From an uncultured Neglectibacter sp. (GTDB taxonomy: Bacteria > Bacillota > Clostridia > Oscillospirales > Acutalibacteraceae): a stretch of 35,945 nucleotides of DNA. The stretch spans positions 1-35,945 of the forward strand of contig CANSKS010000028.1 in NCBI GenBank assembly GCA_947647615.1. Direction: 5' to 3'. The number at the start of each line of letters is the position of its first letter. The stretch's first letter is position 1. The notes below the pieces were generated by a model. It had not been told where the DNA came from and made no database searches. It saw only the letters and a program-made list of their open reading frames with translations. This document shows positions 20,983 to 28,966 of the stretch, piece by piece. Both the position numbers and the translations under genes were made by a program.

Positions 20983-23565
20983 ATGAGATTATTGGTCGTG
21001 GGCGGTGTGGCCGCCGGTACAAAGGCCGCCGCAAAATTTAAACGGGAAAATCGTTCGGCTCAGGTTACGCTGCTTTCCAAAAGCGAAGATATTTCCTATG
21101 CCGGATGCGGGCTTCCCTATTATGTGGGAGGCGCCATTCAGGACAGGGGCGAGCTTATTGTAAATACGCCTCAAAAATTTCAGGCCCTTACCGGCGTAGA
21201 GGTTTTGACCCGCCGGGAAGCGGTGAAGGTAGATCCGCAAAAAAAGCAGGTGGAGGCTAAAAATCTCTCTACCGGAGAAACCGAATGTTACGAATACGAC
21301 TCCCTGGTGTTGGCAGTAGGCGCTTCCCCTGTAGTGCCGCCGGTGGAAGGAGTTGACCTGCCCGGCGTTTTCCAGGTGCGCACACCGGAGGACGCAGTTT
21401 CCATGCGGGATTATTTAGACGCCAACCAGGTGAAGAAGGCTGTGGTGGTAGGCGGCGGATTTATCGGCCTGGAAATGGCAGAAAACCTTTTGGCAAAGGG
21501 GATTTCTCCCATTTTGGTGGAATTTACCTCCCAGGTCATGCCCGGCGTGCTGGACCCGGAAATGGCGGCTTATGTGAAACGTCAGCTGCAGTCTGCCGGG
21601 ATAAGAGTGCTTACCGGCACGAAGGCGGAGGCTGTTTTAGGCGATGGCAAGGTAGAAGGTGTGCGCACCACAGCCGGTACCCTTGCCTGCGGCGCGGTGA
21701 TTTTCTCGGTAGGCGTTCGGCCCAATACGGGATTCCTGGAAGGTTCCGGCCTGCAAATGGAGCGTGGCGCCATTGTGGTAGATGAAAAGCTGCGCACCAG
21801 CCTTTCGGATATTTATGCCGCGGGCGATTGCGTTTTGGTGAAAAACAGACTTACGGGGAAATCCCAATGGTCGCCCATGGGTTCTTCCGCCAATTTAGAG
21901 GGCCGCACCCTTTCCCAGGCCTTGGCAGGGGAAGAAAAAAGTTTCCCCGGCGTGCTTGGTACGGCGGTGGCCAGACTGCCCGGCCTGAATTGCGGGAAAA
22001 CAGGCCTTACCGAACGGGCCGCGAAAGAGGCAGGCTACGATGTGGAAACCCTGGTGATGGTCACCGATGACAAGGCCCATTATTACCCCGATTCTTCCTA
22101 TTTCATTTTGAAGCTTATTGCAGATAAATCCAGCCGGGCTCTGCTGGGCGTGCAGGTGTTGGGCCCCGGTGCGGTAGATAAGCTTGTAGACCTGGGCGTG
22201 CTGGGCATTTCCATGGGAGCGAAGCTTTCCGATTACGAGAATTTGGACTTGGCCTATGCGCCGCCCTTTTCTACGGCGATCCATCCCTTCGTACAGGCGG
22301 TGTATGTGCTGGAGAACAAGCTGGATGGAGTGTTGGACAGCATGACGCCCGCCCAATATGCTGCCGGTGCCGCCGAGGATTACCAGGTGCTGGATGTGAA
22401 CCAGCAGCCCACCATTCGGGGCGCGAAATTTATTGACCTGGCTTCTGTCAACGGACCCATAGAAGGATTGGGGAAAGATGCCAAGCTGCTGTTGGTGTGC
22501 GCAAGGGGCAAGCGAGCCTATTTCCTCCAGAACCGCTTGAAGAGTTTTGGCTATACCAACACCCTGGTGTTGGAAGGCGCCACCTTCTTCAATGAAGTGC
22601 GGGTGAAATTGGCCGGGGCCTCTGTACCGCCGGAGGAGGTCACCCGGGTGAAGGGGCTGGGCTTCCTTTGGGATAAGCGGACGCCCGATTGCTTTAATGG
22701 CCGGGTCATCACCAGAAACGGCAAGATCACCGCCGATGAAATGCGGGCTATCACAGAAGCCGCCGAGAAGTTTGGCAGCGGTGAAGTGGCTATGACTTCC
22801 CGCCTGACGCTGGAGATTCAGCATGTGCCCTTCGATAACATCGAGCCCCTCCGGGCTTACCTGCAGGAGGCGGGCCTGGAAACCGGCGGTACCGGTTCCA
22901 AAGTACGCCCGGTAGTTTCCTGCAAGGGCACTACCTGCCAGTATGGTTTGATCGATACCTTCGCCCTTTCGGAAGAAATTCACGAACGCTTCTTCCACGG
23001 GTACGCCGGTGTGAAGCTGCCCCATAAGTTTAAGATCGCGGTGGGAGGCTGCCCCAATAACTGTGTAAAACCCGATTTGAACGACCTGGGAGTCATCGGT
23101 CAAAAAGTGCCGGTGATCGACCTGGAAAAGTGCCGGGGCTGCAAGGTATGTCAGGTGGAAAAGGCCTGCCCCATTCAGGTTCCCATGTTAAAAGAGGGGA
23201 AGGTGGTCATAGACGATGCGGCCTGTAACCATTGCGGGCGCTGTGTAGGAAAATGCCCCTTCAAAGCCGTAGAAGATTTTGCGCCCGGCTACCGGGTGTA
23301 TATTGGCGGCCGCTGGGGGAAGAAAATGGCCCACGGACGGTACCTGGATAAGATTTTTACCAGTAAAGAAGAGGTGCTGGATGTCATTGAAAAGGCTATC
23401 CTCCTGTTCCGGGAACAGGGCATTACCGGGGAACGCTTTGCAGATACCATTGCCCGTCTAGGGTTTGAAAATGTACAGGAGCAGCTGCTTTCCAACGAGC
23501 TGCTGTCCCGAAAAGAGGAGAACCTTTCGGCCCAAAAGCACTTAAAGGGCGGGGCTACCTGCTGA
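20983..23565 (+). CDS. CoA-disulfide reductase-rhodanese-sulfite reductase-ferredoxin fusion protein
   Basis: About 860 residues; numbering here counts from the ATG at 20974. A pyridine-nucleotide-disulfide oxidoreductase module (1-450) has the FAD motif VVGGVAAG, the redox Cys44 in SYAGCGLPYYVGG, an NAD motif VVVGGGFIGLEMAE and a dimerisation domain. A rhodanese domain (about 470-550) has active Cys508 (LLVCARGKRAYF). A sulfite/nitrite reductase-like module (about 555-715) has cluster/siroheme ligands Cys649, Cys654, Cys692 and Cys696. Two 4Fe-4S ferredoxin motifs (Cys719-731 and Cys750-760) follow. It probably channels NAD(P)H electrons to sulfur species such as polysulfide, persulfide or sulfite in the cytoplasm. 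ATG at 20983 fits the AAAGG spacing better than 20974. Confidence 0.88.
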   Translation: MRLLVVGGVAAGTKAAAKFKRENRSAQVTLLSKSEDISYAGCGLPYYVGGAIQDRGELIVNTPQKFQALTGVEVLTRREAVKVDPQKKQVEAKNLSTGETECYEYDSLVLAVGASPVVPPVEGVDLPGVFQVRTPEDAVSMRDYLDANQVKKAVVVGGGFIGLEMAENLLAKGISPILVEFTSQVMPGVLDPEMAAYVKRQLQSAGIRVLTGTKAEAVLGDGKVEGVRTTAGTLACGAVIFSVGVRPNTGFLEGSGLQMERGAIVVDEKLRTSLSDIYAAGDCVLVKNRLTGKSQWSPMGSSANLEGRTLSQALAGEEKSFPGVLGTAVARLPGLNCGKTGLTERAAKEAGYDVETLVMVTDDKAHYYPDSSYFILKLIADKSSRALLGVQVLGPGAVDKLVDLGVLGISMGAKLSDYENLDLAYAPPFSTAIHPFVQAVYVLENKLDGVLDSMTPAQYAAGAAEDYQVLDVNQQPTIRGAKFIDLASVNGPIEGLGKDAKLLLVCARGKRAYFLQNRLKSFGYTNTLVLEGATFFNEVRVKLAGASVPPEEVTRVKGLGFLWDKRTPDCFNGRVITRNGKITADEMRAITEAAEKFGSGEVAMTSRLTLEIQHVPFDNIEPLRAYLQEAGLETGGTGSKVRPVVSCKGTTCQYGLIDTFALSEEIHERFFHGYAGVKLPHKFKIAVGGCPNNCVKPDLNDLGVIGQKVPVIDLEKCRGCKVCQVEKACPIQVPMLKEGKVVIDDAACNHCGRCVGKCPFKAVEDFAPGYRVYIGGRWGKKMAHGRYLDKIFTSKEEVLDVIEKAILLFREQGITGERFADTIARLGFENVQEQLLSNELLSRKEENLSAQKHLKGGATC

Positions 23566-23577
23566 CCAAAAATAGAA

Positions 23578-23613
23578 GAAACGAGCCTGCCGCGGCAGGC
23601 TCGTTTCTTTTTT
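23578..23613 (+). terminator. Terminator after the fusion oxidoreductase
   Basis: A perfect 14-bp stem, GAAACGAGCCTGCC with its complement (23578-23591 and 23594-23607), is followed by six T. Confidence 0.9.
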
Positions 23614-24045
23614 GGCAGCGGGCTCAAGCCCCGCTTCTGTCTACGAAATTTGCCTGCGGCAAATTTTATTGCGGGAAGCTCCCCAAAAGCTTGGGGTTCA
23701 AAAGGGGCGAAGCCCCTTTCACAAAGAAAAAAATAAAAACGCAAACGGCAGGAGCTTTCAAAAAAGGCAGAAACCATTCCTTGCGTAACGAATAAGCCGG
23801 GAAAAAGCAACCCGCCCCGGTTCGTCGATTTCGCGCAAAGCTAGCTCTAACAGCCTCTTGGCCTCGCTATTGCGCGAAGGGATTTAAAAACTGACGTTTT
23901 TAAAATTCCTTTTTGGGGCTGCCGCCCCAAGCCCTGCTTTGGCAAATTTTATTGCGGGAAGCTTTCCCTTTCAAATTCATATTTTTGGCCCAGAAAATTT
24001 TTTAAAAACTTTGTAGGAAATTGCAAAGAAATTTTTGAAGTTCTA
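23614..24045. repeat. Repeat- and hairpin-rich intergenic stretch without a gene
   Basis: I see no supportable coding sequence. A 23-bp sequence beginning GGCAAATTTTATTGCGGG occurs twice in direct orientation (23658-23680 and 23941-23963). Between the copies are several self-complementary pieces, including GGGGC/GCCCC motifs and TTCGCGCAA/TTGCGCGAA, which are about 40 bases apart. It may be a dispersed palindromic element, decayed mobile DNA, or an unannotated RNA. Confidence 0.5.
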
Positions 24046-24054
24046 TGCTATAAT
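24046..24054 (+). promoter_or_regulatory. Extended -10 promoter for the first MATE gene
   Basis: TGCTATAAT at 24046-24054. No good -35 box lies at 16-18 bp; a TTGCAA stands 22 bp upstream, which is too far to count. Confidence 0.5.
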
Positions 24055-24111
24055 AAAAAAATATGAAAAAATGGATTACTAATTTTTGAAGAAAAGGAGA
24101 AAAGAGTACTT

Positions 24112-25572
24112 ATGGCAGACAAGTCAAAAGGGAAGCTTTCTGTTATAGCAGGAAAGCTCTCTGCATTGTTCGGTTCCCAGGACATGACTGTGGGAAGCCC
24201 CAGTGCCAATTTGGTCAAGTTTTCGGTTCCGCTGCTAATCGGCAATTTGGCGCAGCAGCTGTACAGTACGGTAGATTCTATTGTGGTGGGGAATTATGTG
24301 GGCGACAGCGCCCTGGCGGCTATTGGGGCCAGCGGGCCCATTCTCAATTTGTTGCTGGTGCTTTTTATGGGGATCTCCGTGGGTGCCAGTATTATGACCT
24401 CCCAGTATTACGGTGCCAGGGAAACAGAAAAGCTTTCCGAAACGGTGGGCACCACTATCACCGCCACATTGATCTCATCCGTTTTTATTATGGTGGTGGG
24501 ACCCTTGGTGGCCCCGTGGATGATCAACCTGTTGGATACCCCTCTCACTGTGCGGGCTATGGCTTCCGATTATCTGGTTATCCTATTCGTTGGAATTATT
24601 GGTTCCGCCTATTACAACATTATTTCCGGTGTCCTGCGGGGCCTGGGCGATTCTATTATGCCCCTTCTCTTTTTGCTGGTGGCTTGCGGCCTGAATATCG
24701 GCCTGGACATCTGGTTTGTGGCGGGCCTGCAAATGGGTGTGGCCGGGGCCGCTTGGGCGACCATCCTCTCCCAGGCCATCTCCGGAGCACTGTGCCTTCT
24801 GAAGCTTTGTACCATGCGGGATTTGTTCACTGTGCGGCTTCGGCACCTGTGGCCAAAGAAAGCCCTTTTGGGCCAGTTGGTCCGCCTGGGCCTGCCCAGC
24901 GGTCTCACCCAGGCCATTTTTTCTCTGGCCATGCTCATCGTCCAAGGCCTCACCAACAGTTTTGGTGAGGCGGTGCTGGCGGCCAACACCGTGGTCATGC
25001 GGGTGGACGGCTTTGCCATGATGCCCAACTTTACCTTTGGCACGGCCATGTCTACCTTTGCCGGGCAGAACATTGGCGCCAATCGTGTCGACCGGGTGGA
25101 AAAGGGAACAAAAGACGGCTTGAAGCTGGGGGTAATCGTATCGGTGGTGCTGGTAGCCCTTATCCTGCTCTTTGGCCGCCATCTGGTACATGCTTTTACC
25201 TCTACTCCAGAGGTCATTGAACTGGGCCAGCGGATGCTCTTTACCCTTTCCATAGGCTATGTGGCCATGGCTGTGACCCAAATCCTTTCCGGTGTGATGC
25301 GTGGCGCCGGCGATACTATGACCCCCATGTGGATCTCCATTATCACTACGGTGGTTATCCGCATGCCCATTGCCTATGGCATGGAGTGGCTTACCCGGCC
25401 GGCGAATGGGGAAATGGGCTCCGGCGCGCCGGACTGCCTGTTTGTTTCTTTGATGATCTCGTGGGTATTGGGGGCTGTGATCACCGCGGTAGCCTACCGT
25501 ATGGGCAGGTGGAAGAAGCGCTCTATTGTCAACAGGGAAGAGGAACCGGCCTCTCAAACGCAGCCGGAATAA
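24112..25572 (+). CDS. MATE-family efflux transporter
   Basis: 486 residues with about 12 transmembrane helices in two homologous halves. VPLLIGNLAQQLYSTVDSIVVGNYVG near residues 42-67 and the second-half equivalent (LPSGLTQAIFSLAMLIVQGLTNSFG) are diagnostic of MATE exporters, which use Na+ or H+ gradients to expel cationic drugs or metabolites. It has a roughly 35-residue hydrophilic N-terminal extension. AAGGAG is placed about 12 bases before the ATG. It is not closely similar to the second MATE in this window (31722-33122), so the two are not a recent duplication. Confidence 0.92.
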   Translation: MADKSKGKLSVIAGKLSALFGSQDMTVGSPSANLVKFSVPLLIGNLAQQLYSTVDSIVVGNYVGDSALAAIGASGPILNLLLVLFMGISVGASIMTSQYYGARETEKLSETVGTTITATLISSVFIMVVGPLVAPWMINLLDTPLTVRAMASDYLVILFVGIIGSAYYNIISGVLRGLGDSIMPLLFLLVACGLNIGLDIWFVAGLQMGVAGAAWATILSQAISGALCLLKLCTMRDLFTVRLRHLWPKKALLGQLVRLGLPSGLTQAIFSLAMLIVQGLTNSFGEAVLAANTVVMRVDGFAMMPNFTFGTAMSTFAGQNIGANRVDRVEKGTKDGLKLGVIVSVVLVALILLFGRHLVHAFTSTPEVIELGQRMLFTLSIGYVAMAVTQILSGVMRGAGDTMTPMWISIITTVVIRMPIAYGMEWLTRPANGEMGSGAPDCLFVSLMISWVLGAVITAVAYRMGRWKKRSIVNREEEPASQTQPE

Positions 25573-25683
25573 AGGTTATTATAGAGGAACCGGAGCGTCA
25601 ATCACACGTTTATCCCTGCCGAAATGCGGGTTGTGGGGGATAAGTGCGTTATCACGTCATTTCACGTTTCACGAAAGGATAAG

Positions 25684-26592
25684 ATGGTGAAAAACGCCTT
25701 TCCGGGTAGGGCTCCACAAATACGGTTGGGCTGTTATGTAGGAGGCATGATTGTGGGTGTTTTGGGAAGTTTGATCCTCACCACTGCCCTGGCAGGAGTG
25801 GCCGGAACAGGGTTGGGGGGGCTGGTGGGCGCGCTGTTCCGGAAAGATTCCAACAGAACGGTAAGCCTGCTTCTGAGCTTTGCCGGCGGCGTCATGGTGA
25901 GCATGGTGTGCTTTGAGTTGATAGGAGAGGCTTTGGAAACCGGGGCCCATGTGGCTTTGGTGGCTTTCGCGATTTTAATTGGTATGGCAGTTGTTTTCGC
26001 GCTGAACTACCTGATAGATCAAAAGGCCAATAAGGAAGTCCCCCATGTAGATAAAGACCATCCCCGCACGGCGGATGGCCTGGACGAGCTGATCCACAGT
26101 GACCATTTGGAGCAGCACTATAAAAGCCAGGACAGCAAGCTTTCCCTGTTTGTGGCTGGTGTGGTAATGGCCGGGGCCATTGCGCTGCACAATGTGCCGG
26201 AGGGTATGACCATCGGCGCCGCTTATGTGGGCGGAAGTAGCACTGTGGACGGCACAGCGATGGTACTGGCCCTTCTTATTGGCCTGCACAATGTGCCGGA
26301 AGGTATGGCGGTATCGGTGCCCTTGATCAGCGGCGGAATGGGAAAAGGGAAAGCGGTAGTGATTACAGCCCTTAGCGGGGCTCCCACCATTTTAGGAGCC
26401 CTTTTCGGCTATTGGCTGGGGGATATTAGCGCGATGGGCTTAGCGCTTAGCCTGGGATTTGCCAGCGGGGCTATGCTCTATGTGGTGTTCGGGGAAATTT
26501 TGCCCCAGGCCATTTTGCTTTATCGCAGCAAGCTGCCTGCCTTTTTTACCATATTGGGAATTTTGGCGGGAATGTTCCTCATCTTTCTATAA
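25684..26592 (+). CDS. ZIP-family metal transporter (GufA-like)
   Basis: About 302 residues with eight hydrophobic segments. The two HNVPEG motifs (IALHNVPEGMTIG and IGLHNVPEGMAVS) form the binuclear metal site of ZIP zinc/iron importers; the His/Asp-rich loop (DKDHP...IHSDHLEQHYK) between helices 3 and 4 is the usual variable metal-binding loop. The start is ATG at 25684, directly after GAAAGGATAAG; an upstream in-frame ATG at 25624 lacks a ribosome site. It follows the MATE gene by about 110 bases and may share its transcript; a terminator follows. Confidence 0.9.
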   Translation: MVKNAFPGRAPQIRLGCYVGGMIVGVLGSLILTTALAGVAGTGLGGLVGALFRKDSNRTVSLLLSFAGGVMVSMVCFELIGEALETGAHVALVAFAILIGMAVVFALNYLIDQKANKEVPHVDKDHPRTADGLDELIHSDHLEQHYKSQDSKLSLFVAGVVMAGAIALHNVPEGMTIGAAYVGGSSTVDGTAMVLALLIGLHNVPEGMAVSVPLISGGMGKGKAVVITALSGAPTILGALFGYWLGDISAMGLALSLGFASGAMLYVVFGEILPQAILLYRSKLPAFFTILGILAGMFLIFL

Positions 26593-26608
26593 AGTGGTCA
26601 TAAATACG

Positions 26609-26641
26609 ATACCGGGCCCTAAAACGGGTCCGGTATTTTAC
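26609..26641 (+). terminator. Terminator after the ZIP gene
   Basis: ATACCGGGCCC pairs with GGGTCCGGTAT (26609-26619 and 26626-26636), followed by T-rich sequence. Confidence 0.75.
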
Positions 26642-26672
26642 TTTTTATAAAAGTCAAGGCCGCTAAAGAGAG

Positions 26673-26689
26673 GGAGGCGGCACGCCTCC
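26673..26689 (-). terminator. Possible terminator of the MerR gene
   Basis: GGAGGCG/CGCCTCC form a 7-bp stem with a 3-base loop, 70 bases after the merR-like gene. The T-run on the minus strand is short and interrupted. Confidence 0.3.
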
Positions 26690-26758
26690 TTTCCTATAGA
26701 TGCAAATAACCTTTTGGAAAAGGCGGGCCGAAGGCCTTAAAGGAACAGGGAAAAAGCC

Positions 26759-27136
26759 TTAGGAAATTTCTTTTTTCCGTTCCGTCACAAAGGCGGAATA
26801 CCACTGGATTTTACTTTCTATTTTGCAAAGGTGTTTTCTTAGTACTCCAATCTCTTCCAGCACATGGTCCCGGTGCAGGGTGAAAATTTCCAGGCGCTGG
26901 TCCAGGGTGGAATCGCCTTCCCGGACCAGTTCAAAGTAACGTTTAATATCCTTTAAGGGCATGCCGGTACTTTTTAGGCACATGGCCATTTCCAGTTGGC
27001 CCATGTCTTCTTCTGTGTAAAACCGAATACCGCCTTCTGTGCGCTGGGGGTTTACAATGCCCTCCTTTTCGTAAAACCGCAAAGTGTGGGGCTCTATGCC
27101 GAATCGCTGGGCAGCTTGGGAAATACTGTAGGTCAT
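26759..27136 (-). CDS. MerR-family transcriptional regulator
   Basis: The 125-residue protein has the MerR winged HTH at its N-terminus (YSISQAAQRFGIEPHTLRFYEKEGIVNPQRTEGGIRFYTEED) followed by a helical dimerisation arm (about 75-115). There are no Cys pairs typical of metal sensors in the C-terminal region, so it resembles the organic-ligand or stress-responding MerR group. No obvious target gene is divergent or co-transcribed, so autoregulation or a distant target is likely. It has its own promoter on the minus strand and a GGGGAGGAG ribosome site. Confidence 0.88.
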   Translation of the reverse strand: MTYSISQAAQRFGIEPHTLRFYEKEGIVNPQRTEGGIRFYTEEDMGQLEMAMCLKSTGMPLKDIKRYFELVREGDSTLDQRLEIFTLHRDHVLEEIGVLRKHLCKIESKIQWYSAFVTERKKEIS

Positions 27137-27212
27137 AAAAAGCTCCTCCCCATTATTTTTACCGTGCTACACCGCCGAGGCCTAAGTCCTCCAGAGGTGT
27201 AATTTTAAGTAA

Positions 27213-27241
27213 AGTTTAACTTTTGGAGAGCGTTTTGTCAA
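27213..27241 (-). promoter_or_regulatory. Promoter for the MerR gene
   Basis: On the minus strand TTGACA (27241-27236), 17 bp, TAAACT (27218-27213). The spacing is normal, not the 19 bp typical of MerR-activated targets. Confidence 0.55.
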
Positions 27242-27273
27242 GAAAGGGCGTGAAAATCCACTGCCTGCGCTGG

Positions 27274-27753
27274 CTACATGCAAACTTCGTCCCGGCGCAG
27301 CGAACCAAGGTACACCGGTTCCTTGCTGCCCAAAACCTCTCTTACTCGCCCTCGAAGCTGGACGGGAACCAACTGCAGGCCTTCTGCCTCCTGGGGAGAA
27401 AACCAGGAACTGCCAGTCTGCTGAAAATCCAGTTCGCTGACATCTTCTCGAACTGTGCCCGGGATAGCTTCCACCACAAAAATGTGCATGGTGCGGTGGC
27501 AGTATTCCGGGAACCTGGCCCGCATAGACGGGTTAGTAAAAATTTCTTCTGCCAGTGCCGCAAAGCGCAGAGGACGCACCGAAAACCCGGTTTCCTCCCG
27601 GACCTCTCGAATTACCGCTTCTTCCATAGTTTCATAAGGATGCTGGCCGCCCCCGGGAAGATCGTAATACAGCTCTCCGACGGAAGTGAGGTGGCTGTTG
27701 AGCAGGAGTTTCCCGTCAAGGAGAAGCAGAGCCTTCGCAGAGTTTCGGATCAT
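27274..27753 (-). CDS. Nudix hydrolase
   Basis: About 159 residues from the ATG at 27753 (MIRNSAKALLLLDGKLLLN), which has AAAGGAGAT upstream; an in-frame start 15 codons earlier falls in the terminator stem. A complete Nudix box, GGQHPYETMEEAVIREVREETGF (Gx5Ex7REUxEExGU), with its Glu residues coordinates Mg2+ for hydrolysis of a nucleoside diphosphate linked to another group. The substrate is not predictable. Single gene after a terminator. Confidence 0.88.
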   Translation of the reverse strand: MIRNSAKALLLLDGKLLLNSHLTSVGELYYDLPGGGQHPYETMEEAVIREVREETGFSVRPLRFAALAEEIFTNPSMRARFPEYCHRTMHIFVVEAIPGTVREDVSELDFQQTGSSWFSPQEAEGLQLVPVQLRGRVREVLGSKEPVYLGSLRRDEVCM

Positions 27754-27782
27754 GATAGATCTCCTTTCTAAAAGTAGAAAAA

Positions 27783-27834
27783 CAGGCGGAACCCTCAAGG
27801 CCTAGCCAAGAGGGAACCGCCTGCCCGTTTTTTA
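27783..27834 (-). terminator. Bidirectional hairpin terminator ahead of the Nudix gene
   Basis: CAGGCGG...CCCTC pairs with GAGGG...CCGCCTG (27783-27796 and 27810-27823), with a small internal loop. T-runs flank it on both strands. It probably ends the upstream minus-strand unit. Confidence 0.7.
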
Positions 27835-27961
27835 TAAGGGCTTCGAGCCCGGATTCATGAAGCGTTAGCGCAAAGCAAAAAATAGCAGATCACGGCCACA
27901 GCTCCGGCAGAAGCGACAGATTGGAGTAGCTGAGCCAAGTGCGTATGCGCTCTGTGGCTTC

Positions 27962-28825
27962 TTACTTGTCTCCTCCAAAAGCGGCCTGGCTGTTGTTGGG
28001 GCTGGACCGCTTTTCTAAATCGGGAAAGCGGTGCTCCAGAGCGGCCATGGAGATTTCAATATCCTCTTCGGCTTCCTCGGCACTAAAGGCTCCCACGGTA
28101 ACCATGTCTATGGGCCGGATGGCATTCCAGGAGAAGGTAAGGCCCACATAGGGGGAGCAGCGGCCGGCAGCCATAGATTTAATGGTCATGACAGGCTTTT
28201 TGGCGTTGTTGATAATAGAACCCACCGTCTCAATTTCTACCTGCATCAGGAAACCCATACAGTTGTAAATTTGGATGTAGGTTTCTACGTCATAGCCGTT
28301 TTGGTCGGAATAGACGATGAGCTCTGGCATGTGGGCGGAAAGCCCGGGGATCAGCCCGGCATCGCGGATCATCTTGGTGTAATCTTCCAAGCGGGTGATT
28401 TGGGCCAGATTTTTGTTCACCAACTGCTCCGCGGAGGAATGATGAATCAAACAGAACTTAGAGCCCCGGTCTGCGCAAGCTTGTATGGTGGCCTGGGCTT
28501 CCTTCCGGCCCTCCGGCGTGTTGTCCACATTGATAATGGGGGTATCTACCATAATAATTTCATGGCCGGTCTTTTGTTCGGTATCTTTTACGGCCCGAAC
28601 CAGCTCGGGGGAATTCCCGAAGGGGGCCATGATGGTGTCCACTCCATGACTCAAATAAGCTTCCAGAACAGGTTTGAATTTTTCGGCGCTGTCGTACCGG
28701 CGCTTAATCATTTCGTCGGCGGAAAGGCTGGTGTGGCTGTAGCCTAAAAGCCAGTTGGAACCAATAATCATGCGGGACAGGGAAATCCCGCCTACCATGG
28801 TGCGGGGGAATGCTTTCATTGCCAT
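27962..28825 (-). CDS. Conserved protein of unknown function, probable TIM-barrel
   Basis: About 287 residues from the ATG at 28825 (MAMKAFPRTMVGGISLSRMIIG), which has AAGGAG upstream. Alternating beta/alpha segments (DTIMAPFGN, EIIMVDTPI, KFCLIHHSS, GLIPGLSAH, PVMTIKSMAAGR) suggest an aldolase-like or xylose-isomerase-like barrel. It has several His, Asp and Glu residues at strand ends (HHSS, SAHMPE, EIETVG), but I cannot name a catalytic set. I recognise similar proteins only as hypothetical. It lies downstream of the CE15-like esterase but has its own promoter at 28891-28919. A sugar-related role is a guess from context. Confidence 0.75.
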   Translation of the reverse strand: MAMKAFPRTMVGGISLSRMIIGSNWLLGYSHTSLSADEMIKRRYDSAEKFKPVLEAYLSHGVDTIMAPFGNSPELVRAVKDTEQKTGHEIIMVDTPIINVDNTPEGRKEAQATIQACADRGSKFCLIHHSSAEQLVNKNLAQITRLEDYTKMIRDAGLIPGLSAHMPELIVYSDQNGYDVETYIQIYNCMGFLMQVEIETVGSIINNAKKPVMTIKSMAAGRCSPYVGLTFSWNAIRPIDMVTVGAFSAEEAEEDIEISMAALEHRFPDLEKRSSPNNSQAAFGGDK

Positions 28826-28890
28826 ACAACTCCTTATCATAAAAATAGGTGTTAAAAGGGCGATGCTCACGCCTCTTTTGCTATGAATTC

Positions 28891-28919
28891 ATTAGAACAG
28901 AAAGCGCCGGAAAAGTCAA
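28891..28919 (-). promoter_or_regulatory. Promoter for the barrel-like protein gene
   Basis: On the minus strand TTGACT (28919-28914), 17 bp, TCTAAT (28896-28891). Confidence 0.5.
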
Positions 28920-28966
28920 GGGCAATTTTTTGCTTTTTTCTTTTTAGGAGATGCCTTCAAAAAAGG

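Noticed and set aside
21895-23103. 402-codon minus-strand frame opposite the fusion oxidoreductase
   Set aside because: Antisense shadow from GC-biased third positions; low-complexity His/Gln/Gly composition and no start signal.
24583-25557. 324-codon minus-strand frame opposite the first MATE gene
   Set aside because: Shadow frame very rich in His and Gln, with no recognisable domain.
27838-27961. Possible tRNA-like sequence (GGGCTTCGAGCCC) after the barrel-like gene
   Set aside because: Only a short hairpin; no acceptor stem or anticodon arm can be drawn.
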